From a bacterium (GTDB lineage Bacteria; Patescibacteriota; Minisyncoccia; UBA6257; 1-14-0-10-44-23): DNA of 13,084 bases. A program made the position numbers and the translations under genes. Every line of letters starts with the position of its first letter. The first letter of the stretch is position 1. This document shows positions 5,436 through 11,468 of this stretch, piece after piece. The stretch covers positions 1 to 13,084 of the forward strand of contig JAUYME010000028.1 in the NCBI GenBank assembly GCA_030699515.1. Reading direction: 5' to 3'. A model generated the notes under the pieces. It saw nothing but the letters and a program-made list of their open reading frames with translations, ran no database searches and was not told where the DNA came from.

Positions 5436-5465
5436 AAAAATCTCTGTCGCAAGGCAGAGATTTTT
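5436..5465. terminator. Intrinsic terminator with GCAA tetraloop
   Basis: AAAAATCTCTG (5436-5446) pairs with CAGAGATTTTT (5455-5465). Two further pairs close a GCAA loop. It is symmetrical enough for either strand and directly follows the structured element. Confidence 0.8.
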
Positions 5466-5545
5466 GCAAATCACAAATATCAAATCGCAAATTCCAATTT
5501 TAAATACAAACAAGACGCCCCGCTCTTAGTCTTTGCCTACATTTT

Positions 5546-5578
5546 AAAAAATAGCGTAGTATGTGCTATTTTTTGTTT
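5546..5578 (+). promoter_or_regulatory. Hairpin overlapping the -10 of the MazG-like gene
   Basis: AAAAAATAGC (5546-5555) pairs with GCTATTTTTT (5565-5574). The right arm contains TGTGC followed by TATTTT (5567-5572), a -10 candidate exactly six bases from the ATG at 5579. The same bases thus look like a terminator for incoming transcription and a promoter for a leaderless mRNA. Which role holds is inferred. Confidence 0.45.
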
Positions 5579-5908
5579 ATGGAACTCAAAAAACTTACCG
5601 AAAAAATTAAAGAAGTAATGGAGCTTTATAAAAGCGACTATCCAAAAGTTAAGGTAGACAGAGACTATTTCCCATTTAAGCTAACCGAAGAGCTTGGAGA
5701 ATGTATTCAAGCCTACTTAATGTACACAGACAGAGGCAGACAGAAAGGCAAAAGCAAAGAAGAAATAAAGAAAATTTTTGAGAAAGAGCTTGCAGATGTA
5801 TTTGGCTTCCTTATTCTCTTTGCAGAACACGAAGGCATAGACCTTGCTAAGGCGGTAGAAAATAAGTGGTTTAGCTACCTAGAAGGAAACGAGAAAAAGC
5901 CTGAATAA
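5579..5908 (+). CDS. MazG-like nucleotide pyrophosphohydrolase
   Basis: The 109-residue protein is all-helical and carries the MazG/dUTPase-type metal motif. KLTEELGECIQAYL (about 34-47) gives the EExxE pair, and ELADVFGFLILFAEHEGID (about 70-88) gives the second acidic ExxD site, followed by LAKAVENKW. Members of this family hydrolyse non-canonical or excess NTPs to the monophosphate and pyrophosphate, using Mg2+. Single-domain versions like this one are common and usually of unknown substrate. The start at 5579 is preferred over an in-frame ATG at 5561 because a -10 hexamer sits six bases before it and the upstream codons lie in a hairpin. There is no Shine-Dalgarno site. The gene faces exonuclease III tail to tail, which fits a general DNA and nucleotide hygiene neighbourhood but not an operon. 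Confidence 0.85.
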   Translation: MELKKLTEKIKEVMELYKSDYPKVKVDRDYFPFKLTEELGECIQAYLMYTDRGRQKGKSKEEIKKIFEKELADVFGFLILFAEHEGIDLAKAVENKWFSYLEGNEKKPE

Positions 5909-5974
5909 GAATTACGTACCGTACGGTTGATAAGGCTTATCTGACTTATGCGACCTATATTTCTCCTGTAGGAA
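5909..5974. other. Convergent spacer with small palindromes
   Basis: The spacer between the MazG-like and exonuclease III stops holds ACCGTACGGT (5918-5927), a perfect palindrome, and GATAAG-G-CTTATC (5929-5941), plus a loose 9-base periodicity (CTTATCTGA, CTTATGCGA, CCTATATTT). No convincing terminator with a T run is seen. Confidence 0.4.
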
Positions 5975-6754
5975 TTACACCTCCAATTTTATTCCAACGG
6001 GTGCGTGGTCGCTCCCCTCTACTCCCTGCAATATAAAAGCGTCTTTCACCCTTTTTTCTAAGGCTTTTTCCACAAAAAAGTAATCTATACGCCAGCCTAC
6101 GTTGCGCGCCCTGGCACCGCTCCTCTGGCTCCACCAAGAATATTGATCTTTCTTATCCGGATGAAATTTTCTAAAAGTATCCACAAAGCCTTCCTTCACC
6201 ACCTTATCAATCCAATCTCTTTCTTCGCGCAAAAATCCCGATATCTTCTCGTTTGCCTTTGGTCTAGCCAAATCTATTTCTTCATGCGCCGTATTTACAT
6301 CACCACAAAAAATAACCTTCTTGCCCTTCCCCTGCTCGCTTTTGACGTGTTTTAAAAATGCATCATAAAAATCCATTTTAAACTTCAATCGCTCCAAGCT
6401 CATTTTCCCGTTTGGAAAATACACGTTGTACAAATCAAAGCCATCAAACTCGGCAATTATCACCCGCCCCTCCTTATCAAAGCGCTCTATCCCAATGCCC
6501 TCCAAAATCTTTTTTGGCTTAAGTCTGGTATACAAAGCCACACCGCTGTATCCGGGACGCTGCGCCGGATTAAAAAAAGCCTCATATCCATCCACTTGTT
6601 TTAAAAAAACAGAAAGCTGATCTTTTTGCGCCTTTAGCTCCTGGATACCTAAAATATCCGGATTCCGTTTTAAAAGCCACTTTATAAAACCTTTGCGCTC
6701 AACGGCGCGAAGTCCGTTTACATTCCAAGATAAAATCTCAATTGTCTTTGCCAT
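5975..6754 (-). CDS. xth: Exodeoxyribonuclease III / AP endonuclease
   Basis: The 259-residue protein has full family length and all expected active-site motifs: NVNGLR (Asn11), IQELKA (Glu39), PGYSGVALY (about 67-75), YFPNG (112-116), GDVNTAHEEIDL (Asp152, Asn154), WRIDYFF (Asp224) and GSDHAPVGI (Asp249-His250). The enzyme cleaves DNA 5' of abasic sites in base-excision repair and removes nucleotides from 3' ends, using Mg2+ in the cytoplasm. Start choice: TATACT (6761-6766) lies exactly six bases before the ATG and no Shine-Dalgarno site exists, so the mRNA is probably leaderless. TGG precedes the -10, making it an extended -10 promoter. It is divergent from the ArsR-type gene, and a long palindrome between them lies just upstream of this promoter, so that repressor might also control xth. 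Confidence 0.95.
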   Translation of the reverse strand: MAKTIEILSWNVNGLRAVERKGFIKWLLKRNPDILGIQELKAQKDQLSVFLKQVDGYEAFFNPAQRPGYSGVALYTRLKPKKILEGIGIERFDKEGRVIIAEFDGFDLYNVYFPNGKMSLERLKFKMDFYDAFLKHVKSEQGKGKKVIFCGDVNTAHEEIDLARPKANEKISGFLREERDWIDKVVKEGFVDTFRKFHPDKKDQYSWWSQRSGARARNVGWRIDYFFVEKALEKRVKDAFILQGVEGSDHAPVGIKLEV

Positions 6755-6760
6755 ATCGCC

Positions 6761-6779
6761 AGTATACCACCACCTCCCA
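6761..6779 (-). promoter_or_regulatory. Extended -10 promoter of xth (leaderless)
   Basis: On the - strand, TGGGAGGTGGTGG precedes TATACT, then GGCGAT, then ATG. The sequence TGGGAGGTGGT also precedes the -10 of the phosphoglycerate-mutase homologue. Confidence 0.65.
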
Positions 6780-6783
6780 CCCT

Positions 6784-6829
6784 TACTACACTATTTGGAT
6801 ATTTTTGCAAATATCCAAATAGTGTAGTA
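6784..6829. repeat. Long perfect palindrome upstream of the ArsR-type gene
   Basis: Arms 6784-6804 and 6809-6829 are fully complementary (21 bp) around TTGC. The core right arm reads AAATATCCAAATAGTGTAG. The ArsR gene's -35 (TTGCAA, 6805-6810) sits at the centre and its -10 starts at 6828, so a protein bound here would block the promoter. The size and TA-rich symmetry fit operators of ArsR-type repressors. Confidence 0.85.
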
Positions 6830-6833
6830 GGAT
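6805..6833 (+). promoter_or_regulatory. Promoter of the ArsR-type gene (leaderless)
   Basis: TTGCAA (6805-6810), a 17-base spacer, TAGGAT (6828-6833), then six bases to the ATG at 6840. The promoter lies inside the palindrome. Confidence 0.6.
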
Positions 6834-6839
6834 TTTATT

Positions 6840-7115
6840 ATGAAAACCCCAAAACAATTAGAAAAACATTTCAAAGGCATAGCCAACCATTGGCGAATAT
6901 CTATACTTTTTTTGCTAGACAAAGAAAAGGAGCTTAATCTCACAGAAATTGCCAGGAAAGTAAAAGGGAACTTCTTCACAATCAGCGAGCACGCACGCCG
7001 CCTGCACATTGCCGGGCTTATCGATAAAAAATACAAGGCACAAGAAGTGCACCACTCCCTATCGCCTTACGGTAAAAAATTCATAACATTCTTAAAAACA
7101 GCCCAGCAATTGTAG
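6840..7115 (+). CDS. ArsR-family winged-helix transcriptional regulator
   Basis: The 91-residue protein is a bare winged-helix domain. LEKHFKGIANHWRISILFLL (about 7-26) matches the first helices of ArsR proteins, where a conserved alanine and arginine precede the leucine-rich helix. LTEIARKVKGNFFTISEHARRLHIAGLI (about 34-61) is the helix-turn-helix, and KYKAQEVHHSLSPYGKKF (about 64-81) is the wing. Family members are dimeric repressors that release DNA when a ligand, often a metal, binds. No Cys-rich metal motif is present here (the protein has no cysteine), so the signal is unknown. It lies between two nearly identical long palindromes, one over its own promoter, which suggests autoregulation. 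It is divergent from xth and convergent with the Xer-type gene. No adjacent transporter or other typical target is seen. Confidence 0.85.
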   Translation: MKTPKQLEKHFKGIANHWRISILFLLDKEKELNLTEIARKVKGNFFTISEHARRLHIAGLIDKKYKAQEVHHSLSPYGKKFITFLKTAQQL

Positions 7116-7127
7116 CTCCCCCTCACA

Positions 7128-7169
7128 CCACACTATTTGCATATTTGTGCAAATATGCAAATAGTGTGG
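7128..7169. repeat. Second palindrome, downstream of the ArsR-type gene
   Basis: CCACACTATTTGCATATTT (7128-7146) pairs perfectly with 7151-7169 around GTGC. It differs from the upstream palindrome only at a few symmetric positions (GGATAT becomes GCATAT, and the outer CTACAC becomes CCACAC) and in the loop. It lies between convergent genes and has no T run, so an operator or recombination site is as likely as a terminator. Confidence 0.85.
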
Positions 7170-7173
7170 GAAG

Positions 7174-8097
7174 TTAGTCTTGTCTGCGGCGGCCGTGAAA
7201 ACTTTTATGGACGTCTTTTAGCTGCTTATTGGTTATGTGCGTATAAATTTGCGTTGTTGCGATACTGCTGTGGCCTAGCATTTCCTGCACCGCCCTAATA
7301 TCGGCTCCGTTTATCAGCAAATCTGTGGCAAAAAGGTGACGAAGTTTGTGCGGAGTAACCCTTTCTGCAATTCCCGCCTCAAGCCTGTACTTATCTACCA
7401 ATCTCTGCACCGCCCGCGGTGTTATCTGACCAATTACTTTTGGTTTTTTCTTTGAGCCTTTTGGCACTTTAGACATACTGACAAAGAGCCACTCTAAAGT
7501 ATCGGATCGCTGATCTAAGTAACTCTTTATCGCCTTCCTGGCACCATCAGAAACAAAAACCACTCTCAATTTTTCTCCCTTACCTCTCACAGTCACCTCG
7601 CCACGCTCAAAATTTAGATATCTGCTTAAATGACAAAGCTCGCTTAAACGAAGACCGGTAGAAAAAAACAGTTCCAGTATCGCCTTATCACGCAAGGTTC
7701 GCAAATCGCTACCTTTTGGCGCCTCCAAAAGCCTTTCTAGGTCAGAATACTCAATAATATCTATTTGGCGCCTCGCAACTTTTGGAAGCTCAATCTTATC
7801 CGGACTTAAAACTTTAAAATCTTCCTTAATCAAATACTTTAAAAAGTTACGAATTGCAATTACATAGTAATTTTGCGTAACCTTTTTCATTTGCTTACCA
7901 TTCTTGCCGGGTTCCCTAGCCAACTTAAGCCGAAAATTCCTTACCGCATTTGCGCTAATATCGCCTTCGCTTTTAATATTTTCCAGATCAAAAAATTTCT
8001 TCAAATAGCGCTCGTAATTCTCTCGCGTCTTTAAAGAACGGTTCTTTTCCAGCTCCAAATAATCTAAGTACTGCGTTAAAAGACTGTCAATATCCAT
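7174..8097 (-). CDS. xerD: Tyrosine recombinase, XerC/XerD-like
   Basis: The 307-residue product (start MDIDSLL) has an N-terminal SAM-like DNA-binding domain (about 1-95) and a C-terminal catalytic domain with the full set of residues: Arg150 in TGLRLSEL, Lys173 in RGKGEK, His250 and Arg253 in HKLRHLFAT, His276 in LGHSS, and the nucleophile Tyr285 in IYTHIT. Such proteins resolve chromosome dimers at dif sites or move integrative elements. Xer-like length and conservation favour the housekeeping role. The XerC/D distinction cannot be made from one protein. Start: TATAAT lies exactly six bases before the ATG at 8097. Upstream in-frame ATGs at 8112 and 8136 would put the -10 inside the gene. 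The C-terminus GRRRQD is basic. It is convergent with the ArsR-type gene and lies beside its second palindrome. Confidence 0.92.
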   Translation of the reverse strand: MDIDSLLTQYLDYLELEKNRSLKTRENYERYLKKFFDLENIKSEGDISANAVRNFRLKLAREPGKNGKQMKKVTQNYYVIAIRNFLKYLIKEDFKVLSPDKIELPKVARRQIDIIEYSDLERLLEAPKGSDLRTLRDKAILELFFSTGLRLSELCHLSRYLNFERGEVTVRGKGEKLRVVFVSDGARKAIKSYLDQRSDTLEWLFVSMSKVPKGSKKKPKVIGQITPRAVQRLVDKYRLEAGIAERVTPHKLRHLFATDLLINGADIRAVQEMLGHSSIATTQIYTHITNKQLKDVHKSFHGRRRQD

Positions 8098-8103
8098 ATC
8101 AAT

Positions 8104-8109
8104 ATTATA
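8104..8109 (-). promoter_or_regulatory. -10 element of the Xer-type gene (leaderless)
   Basis: TATAAT on the - strand, then ATTGAT, then the ATG at 8097. No good -35 at 17 bases. An AGGAG lies just upstream of an alternative ATG at 8112, but only two bases away, too close for normal use. Confidence 0.6.
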
Positions 8110-8130
8110 CATGGCTCCTGTCGTAAAATA

Positions 8131-8197
8131 TTTCAACGGCTCCCGCCTTTAAATAAACGGCTCAGGCCGTTATTTTGTCGGCCTGAGCCGTTGAAAT
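8131..8197 (-). terminator. GC-rich inverted repeats between rmuC and the Xer-type gene
   Basis: AACGGCTCAGGCC (8156-8168) pairs perfectly with GGCCTGAGCCGTT (8180-8192). The same right arm, extended to 8196, can pair with TTTCAACGGCT (8132-8142) instead, so two stems compete. On the - strand the downstream context is TTATTTAAAGG, a weak T tract. The site is a candidate terminator or attenuator ahead of the Xer-type gene. Confidence 0.5.
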
Positions 8198-8213
8198 TAC
8201 CAAGCGCCAGGCC

Positions 8214-8334
8214 AGAAAAAGCGAGGATTTTGCTTTTAAATACATCGCGCAGGCCGACGGGCCGAGCGTGAAGAAAATTTTCAGCCAGAAAATTATTCTG
8301 GTATTTAAAAGTAAAGTGCGAGCGCTACTTTAAT
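8214..8334 (-). terminator. Cluster of hairpins after rmuC
   Basis: Reading on the - strand after the rmuC stop: AAAGT-GCG/CGC-ACTTT (about 8314-8332, overlapping the stop), CCAGAA/TTCTGG (8285-8301), and AAGCAAAATCCTCGCTTTTT (about 8217-8236). The last, with its T run, is the best intrinsic terminator. Between them is a GC-rich patch (8246-8268) with no evident role. Confidence 0.5.
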
Positions 8335-9373
8335 CTTCTATCTCTGCAGGCTTTTCTAGCGCTTCAACTTCAAAGCCCATCCCCTCTCCTTCAAGCTTCA
8401 AAACATCTTTATCAATCTTTTTAAATTCTTTTTGGCTAGTGTTGTAAGCGTTCACAGCCGTTCCAAGGTGCATGCCCACTTTTTTGTGCGCATCGGCAAA
8501 AGAATTTAGGTGTCTTTCCAACTGGCCAACATTTTTTAAAATATCTTTTGTGCTTTCCTGAATTTGGTAAGCTCGCATTCCCTGAATCATAGACTGAAGA
8601 GTTACGTAAAATGTTGTTGGGCTCACAATGTGCACTTTTTTCTGGTTAATTGCATAGTCTACCAAATCTCTTGTATTCACCTTCAGCGTTCCCACCTTGT
8701 TTACTAGCAAGTCATAATAAATCCCCTCTGCCGGAATAAACATAAAAGCAAACTCCATCGTTCCTTCGTTTGGACGAATGTATTTTGCCGTTTCATCAAT
8801 TCTCTTTTTTAAATCGTTTTTAAATTCCTTTTCCAGCCTTTCGCGTAAATCCGGATCTGTTTCTTCCGCAATACGATTGTAGTTTTCCAAACTAAACTTG
8901 CTATCTATTGGAATAATCTTGTCTCCAAAAAATAGCGCTGCATCCACAATCTCCCCATCTTTAAACGCATACTGCATTTGATATTGATTTGGTGTAAAGG
9001 CGCTTTTTAAAAGACTTTCAAGAAAGTATTCGCCAAACACTCCTCTTTGCTTTGGATTTTTTAAAATATCCTGCAAATTCTGAAGCTGATCTGCAAACTT
9101 ACTTACCTGCTTTTGTCCTTCATCAACACGAGTAAGCTGCTCTGTAAGCTGTTTAACATTCTGAAACATTTCCCTGCTCTGCTCCTGCATTGCCTTAGTG
9201 CTATCGGAAAGTTTCAAATCTAAAGTACCCCGAAGCTCCTTCAGTTGATCTTGAAGCAAGCTAAGTCCGGTGTTGTCTTGCTTCTTTTCTTCCGTTCTTT
9301 GTTTTACAAAGTAAAAAAGCGCGACAAAACCTGCAATTACAACCAGAAGTAGTATAATTTCAAAACTAGTCAT
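8330..9373 (-). CDS. rmuC: DNA recombination protein RmuC
   Basis: The 347-residue protein has an N-terminal membrane anchor (about 4-22), a coiled coil (about 27-105) and the RmuC nuclease-like domain. Hallmarks are NPKQRGVFGEYFLESLL (106-122), IPIDSKF (154-160), FMFIPAEGIYYDLL (210-223) and VHIVSPTTFYVTLQSM (247-262). RmuC limits inversions at short inverted repeats, probably by cutting DNA intermediates. The domain is related to the PD-(D/E)xK nuclease fold, and IDSKF carries the D and K. The length is a little below the E. coli protein. Start: TATACT (9380-9385) is exactly six bases before the ATG, with no Shine-Dalgarno site. It is divergent from the small unknown gene at 9400, with only 26 bases between the two starts. 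Confidence 0.93.
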   Translation of the reverse strand: MTSFEIILLLVVIAGFVALFYFVKQRTEEKKQDNTGLSLLQDQLKELRGTLDLKLSDSTKAMQEQSREMFQNVKQLTEQLTRVDEGQKQVSKFADQLQNLQDILKNPKQRGVFGEYFLESLLKSAFTPNQYQMQYAFKDGEIVDAALFFGDKIIPIDSKFSLENYNRIAEETDPDLRERLEKEFKNDLKKRIDETAKYIRPNEGTMEFAFMFIPAEGIYYDLLVNKVGTLKVNTRDLVDYAINQKKVHIVSPTTFYVTLQSMIQGMRAYQIQESTKDILKNVGQLERHLNSFADAHKKVGMHLGTAVNAYNTSQKEFKKIDKDVLKLEGEGMGFEVEALEKPAEIED

Positions 9374-9379
9374 ATCACC

Positions 9380-9385
9380 AGTATA
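9380..9385 (-). promoter_or_regulatory. -10 element of rmuC (leaderless)
   Basis: TATACT on the - strand, then GGTGAT, then ATG. The context TATACTGG-Y-GATATG is the same as at xth. It must overlap any promoter for the divergent gene at 9400. Confidence 0.6.
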
Positions 9386-9399
9386 TCTCTTTCTTAAAC

Positions 9400-9729
9400 A
9401 TGCTTAAAGTAATTTACAAAAGAATTCTTCGTAAGCTGCGCCTATCCAGCTTTGAACTTAAAGAACTTCAATTCAGACTTACCGAGGAAAATATATCTGT
9501 TGGGCCCTTTGTTGATGGAAAAAAGATGTGCCCAAATACAACAGCCTTATCAATCAAAGAAAGAATCAATCTCAATAACAATAACGTTAGAAAAACATTC
9601 AAGGCTAAAGGAGTAAGTGGCTTAGATTTAATGCTTTTCTACCTACTGTTTGATCTTCCGGCAAAAATATCAAGAAAAAGGAAAGTTGCGCTCATAAAAA
9701 AACTAAAAGAAAGCATTAATGAACTTTAG
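9400..9729 (+). CDS. Unrecognised small basic protein
   Basis: I do not recognise this 109-residue protein. It is basic, with Lys/Arg-rich ends (MLKVIYKRILRKLRL and KISRKRKVALIKKLKESI), predicted mostly helical, with one hydrophobic stretch near 76-90 (LDLMLFYLLFDLPA) too short and interrupted for a sure membrane helix. A polar Asn-rich loop (INLNNNNVRK, about 56-65) sits in the middle. No Shine-Dalgarno site and no six-base-spaced -10 precede the ATG at 9400, so the start is less sure than for its neighbours. It is divergent from rmuC and convergent with the phosphoglycerate-mutase homologue. The AT-normal composition and the uninterrupted frame favour a real gene. Confidence 0.6.
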   Translation: MLKVIYKRILRKLRLSSFELKELQFRLTEENISVGPFVDGKKMCPNTTALSIKERINLNNNNVRKTFKAKGVSGLDLMLFYLLFDLPAKISRKRKVALIKKLKESINEL

Positions 9730-9845
9730 GACAAAGAAAAAAGGCCCATTCGGCCCTGGCTCACTTCGACTGAGCTCAGTGCAGGCAGGACAACTTTATT
9801 TTGACCCTTCGGGACAAAGAAAAAAGGCGCCCTCACAACGCCTTT
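9729..9845 (-). terminator. Tandem terminators with a 17-base direct repeat
   Basis: GGACAAAGAAAAAAGGC occurs at 9729-9745 and again at 9812-9828. Read on the - strand, each copy is GCC-TTTTTT-CTTTG after a hairpin: AAAGGCG/CGCCTTT (9839-9845 with 9823-9829) for the first met, and GGCC/GGCC at about 9743-9756 for the second. They serve the gene ending at 9912. Between them lies ACTGAGCTCAGT, a perfect 12-base palindrome (9769-9780), preceded by CACTTCG. Confidence 0.7.
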
Positions 9846-9895
9846 CATCTTTATGGGCTAAAGTATAGCAGTTTTGTACGGAATTTAAACACAGC

Positions 9896-9904
9896 TTATC
9901 CACA
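9896..9904 (+). other. Single consensus DnaA box
   Basis: TTATCCACA matches the DnaA box consensus exactly. It is alone in a 66-base gap, without a cluster or dnaA/dnaN nearby, so chance or a titration site is as likely as any replication role. Confidence 0.3.
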
Positions 9905-9911
9905 GAAAAAA

Positions 9912-11462
9912 TTAGCGCAGAAATCCCACTAGGCTCTTGCCCGTCATCTCTTTGGGTTTTTCAATATCCATAATCTCAAGCACGGTCGGAGCCAAATCAG
10001 AAAGCATGCCAATTATTTCCGATTCACGAACCGGAGCCTGCGGACTGGCCTTCTTCCTCTCCGTATCCATAAAATAAATTGGCACCGGACTGTCGTTGAA
10101 GCGAGTGTCCATAGCGCCCGTCGATGAGTTCATCACATTTTCCGCATTCCCATGCGCGCTTGTCACAATTAATGTTACTCCCGCCACTTCACAAGTTTTA
10201 ATAATGCGCCCCAGCTCGCCGTCAATGGCTTTTACCGCTTTTACCGTTGCATCAAAATTTCCGGTTTGAGCCAAAATATCTGCATTGGCAAAATTTGCAA
10301 AGATAAAATCGTAACTATGCTCATCCACTGCCTGCACCACCCTGTTTGCCACCTCTTTTGCCTGCATTTCTTCTTTTCCTATAAAACTTGGAACATTCAG
10401 CGAAGGCACAGAAACATTAAATTGACCATCAAATACCTCGTCACGCAGTCCGTTAAAATAGTAGCTGGTTGCCGCGTAGTTAATGGTTTCAGCCACCAGC
10501 ATTTGCGCCTTTCCTGAATCAGAAATAACCTGACCTAAAGTGTTTAAAATTTCTTCTTGGGGGAATGCAACCGGAACCTCAAACAAATCTGAATATTTTG
10601 TAAAAGTTGCGATGAATAAGTTTTGTATTTGCCTTCTTTCAAACTTATCAAAGGCAGGCAAAATAAAGCTTGCCGCAAGCTGGCGAATATCATCTTCCTG
10701 AAAATTGAAAAATACCAGCGCATCATTGTTTTTCACCGGACTGGGCTTTGGGCCGAAAACAAATCCGGGAATAAAATCGTCATTCATTCCCCGCTCATAA
10801 GTTTTTGCTGCAACTGCTGAAAATTCTCCTTCGCTGGTAGTATCGGCTGTCATCACTGAATATGCGTGTGCCGTTCTATCCCAATTTCCATTTTTATCCA
10901 TTCCATAGTAACGGCCAATAATTGAAGCTACTCTGCCCACACCCTTATCCCTAGTGATTGACTCTACTCTGGAAAGCAAATCCTCTACAGATTTTGGAGC
11001 ACTGTCTTTTCCATCTGCAATTAAATGCAAAGCGACATCTTTAACCCCCTCTTTTGCCGCTAGAGATAAAAGAGCCTCTAAATGTTCCAGCGAACTATGA
11101 ATATGGCCTTCAGACAAAAGCCCGCATAAATGCAGAGTGGAATAATTTGTTTTTGCGTGATTAATCGCCTCAAGCAAAGCCTCATTTTCAAAAAATTTCC
11201 CGCTCCTTATATCTAAGCTAATGCGTGGATAATTTTGATACACCGTGCGTCCTGCCCCAATTGTTAAATGCCCTACTTTGCTATTTCCACTTTCCTCCCA
11301 GGGCAAACCAACAGCAATTCCGCTGGCCTGAAGCGCCGCACTTGGGTAATTTTCGCGCAAATAACGCAGATTTTCTCCGTCTGCAACATGAATTGGGTTA
11401 GACACATCTTTTCGCCCGACACCAAAACCATCAAGCATTAATAGCACGCAAGTCCTTGCCAT
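9912..11462 (-). CDS. gpmI: Phosphoglycerate mutase (cofactor-independent) homologue with broken active site
   Basis: The 516-residue protein aligns along its length with cofactor-independent phosphoglycerate mutase (alkaline phosphatase superfamily), which interconverts 3- and 2-phosphoglycerate with two Mn2+. Retained: LDGFG (Asp11), GNS-x-VGH (Ser61), His122, GRYY-x-MD (Arg184), Asp395 of the NxD motif and His437. Changed: GNSEVGH is GNSKVGH; FRPDR is FQEDD (both substrate arginines gone, 255 and 258); AETEKY is AETINY (lysine to Asn328); PDMVGH is ADILAQ (metal histidine to Gln399); ADHGN is SAHGN (metal aspartate to Ala436); and the His before NPVP is Phe455. Both metal sites are therefore damaged while the fold is intact. 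It may be inactive, regulatory, or act on another substrate. The true mutase could be elsewhere. Start: TATTAT lies six bases before the ATG. Confidence 0.88.
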   Translation of the reverse strand: MARTCVLLMLDGFGVGRKDVSNPIHVADGENLRYLRENYPSAALQASGIAVGLPWEESGNSKVGHLTIGAGRTVYQNYPRISLDIRSGKFFENEALLEAINHAKTNYSTLHLCGLLSEGHIHSSLEHLEALLSLAAKEGVKDVALHLIADGKDSAPKSVEDLLSRVESITRDKGVGRVASIIGRYYGMDKNGNWDRTAHAYSVMTADTTSEGEFSAVAAKTYERGMNDDFIPGFVFGPKPSPVKNNDALVFFNFQEDDIRQLAASFILPAFDKFERRQIQNLFIATFTKYSDLFEVPVAFPQEEILNTLGQVISDSGKAQMLVAETINYAATSYYFNGLRDEVFDGQFNVSVPSLNVPSFIGKEEMQAKEVANRVVQAVDEHSYDFIFANFANADILAQTGNFDATVKAVKAIDGELGRIIKTCEVAGVTLIVTSAHGNAENVMNSSTGAMDTRFNDSPVPIYFMDTERKKASPQAPVRESEIIGMLSDLAPTVLEIMDIEKPKEMTGKSLVGFLR

Positions 11463-11468
11463 ATTTCT

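Noticed and set aside
5117..5618. Open frames through tRNA-Leu and the structured element, on both strands
   Set aside because: They cross a certain tRNA, perfect hairpins and terminators. Translations such as MAELVDALGLG are familiar artefacts of tRNA-Leu sequence.
6784..7169. CRISPR array or insertion-sequence ends from the repeated palindromes
   Set aside because: Only two copies with a regulator gene between them, no spacer series, no transposase and no target duplication.
9840..9911. Replication origin, suggested by one perfect DnaA box
   Set aside because: Only one box, no AT-rich unwinding tract with repeats, and no dnaA or dnaN nearby.
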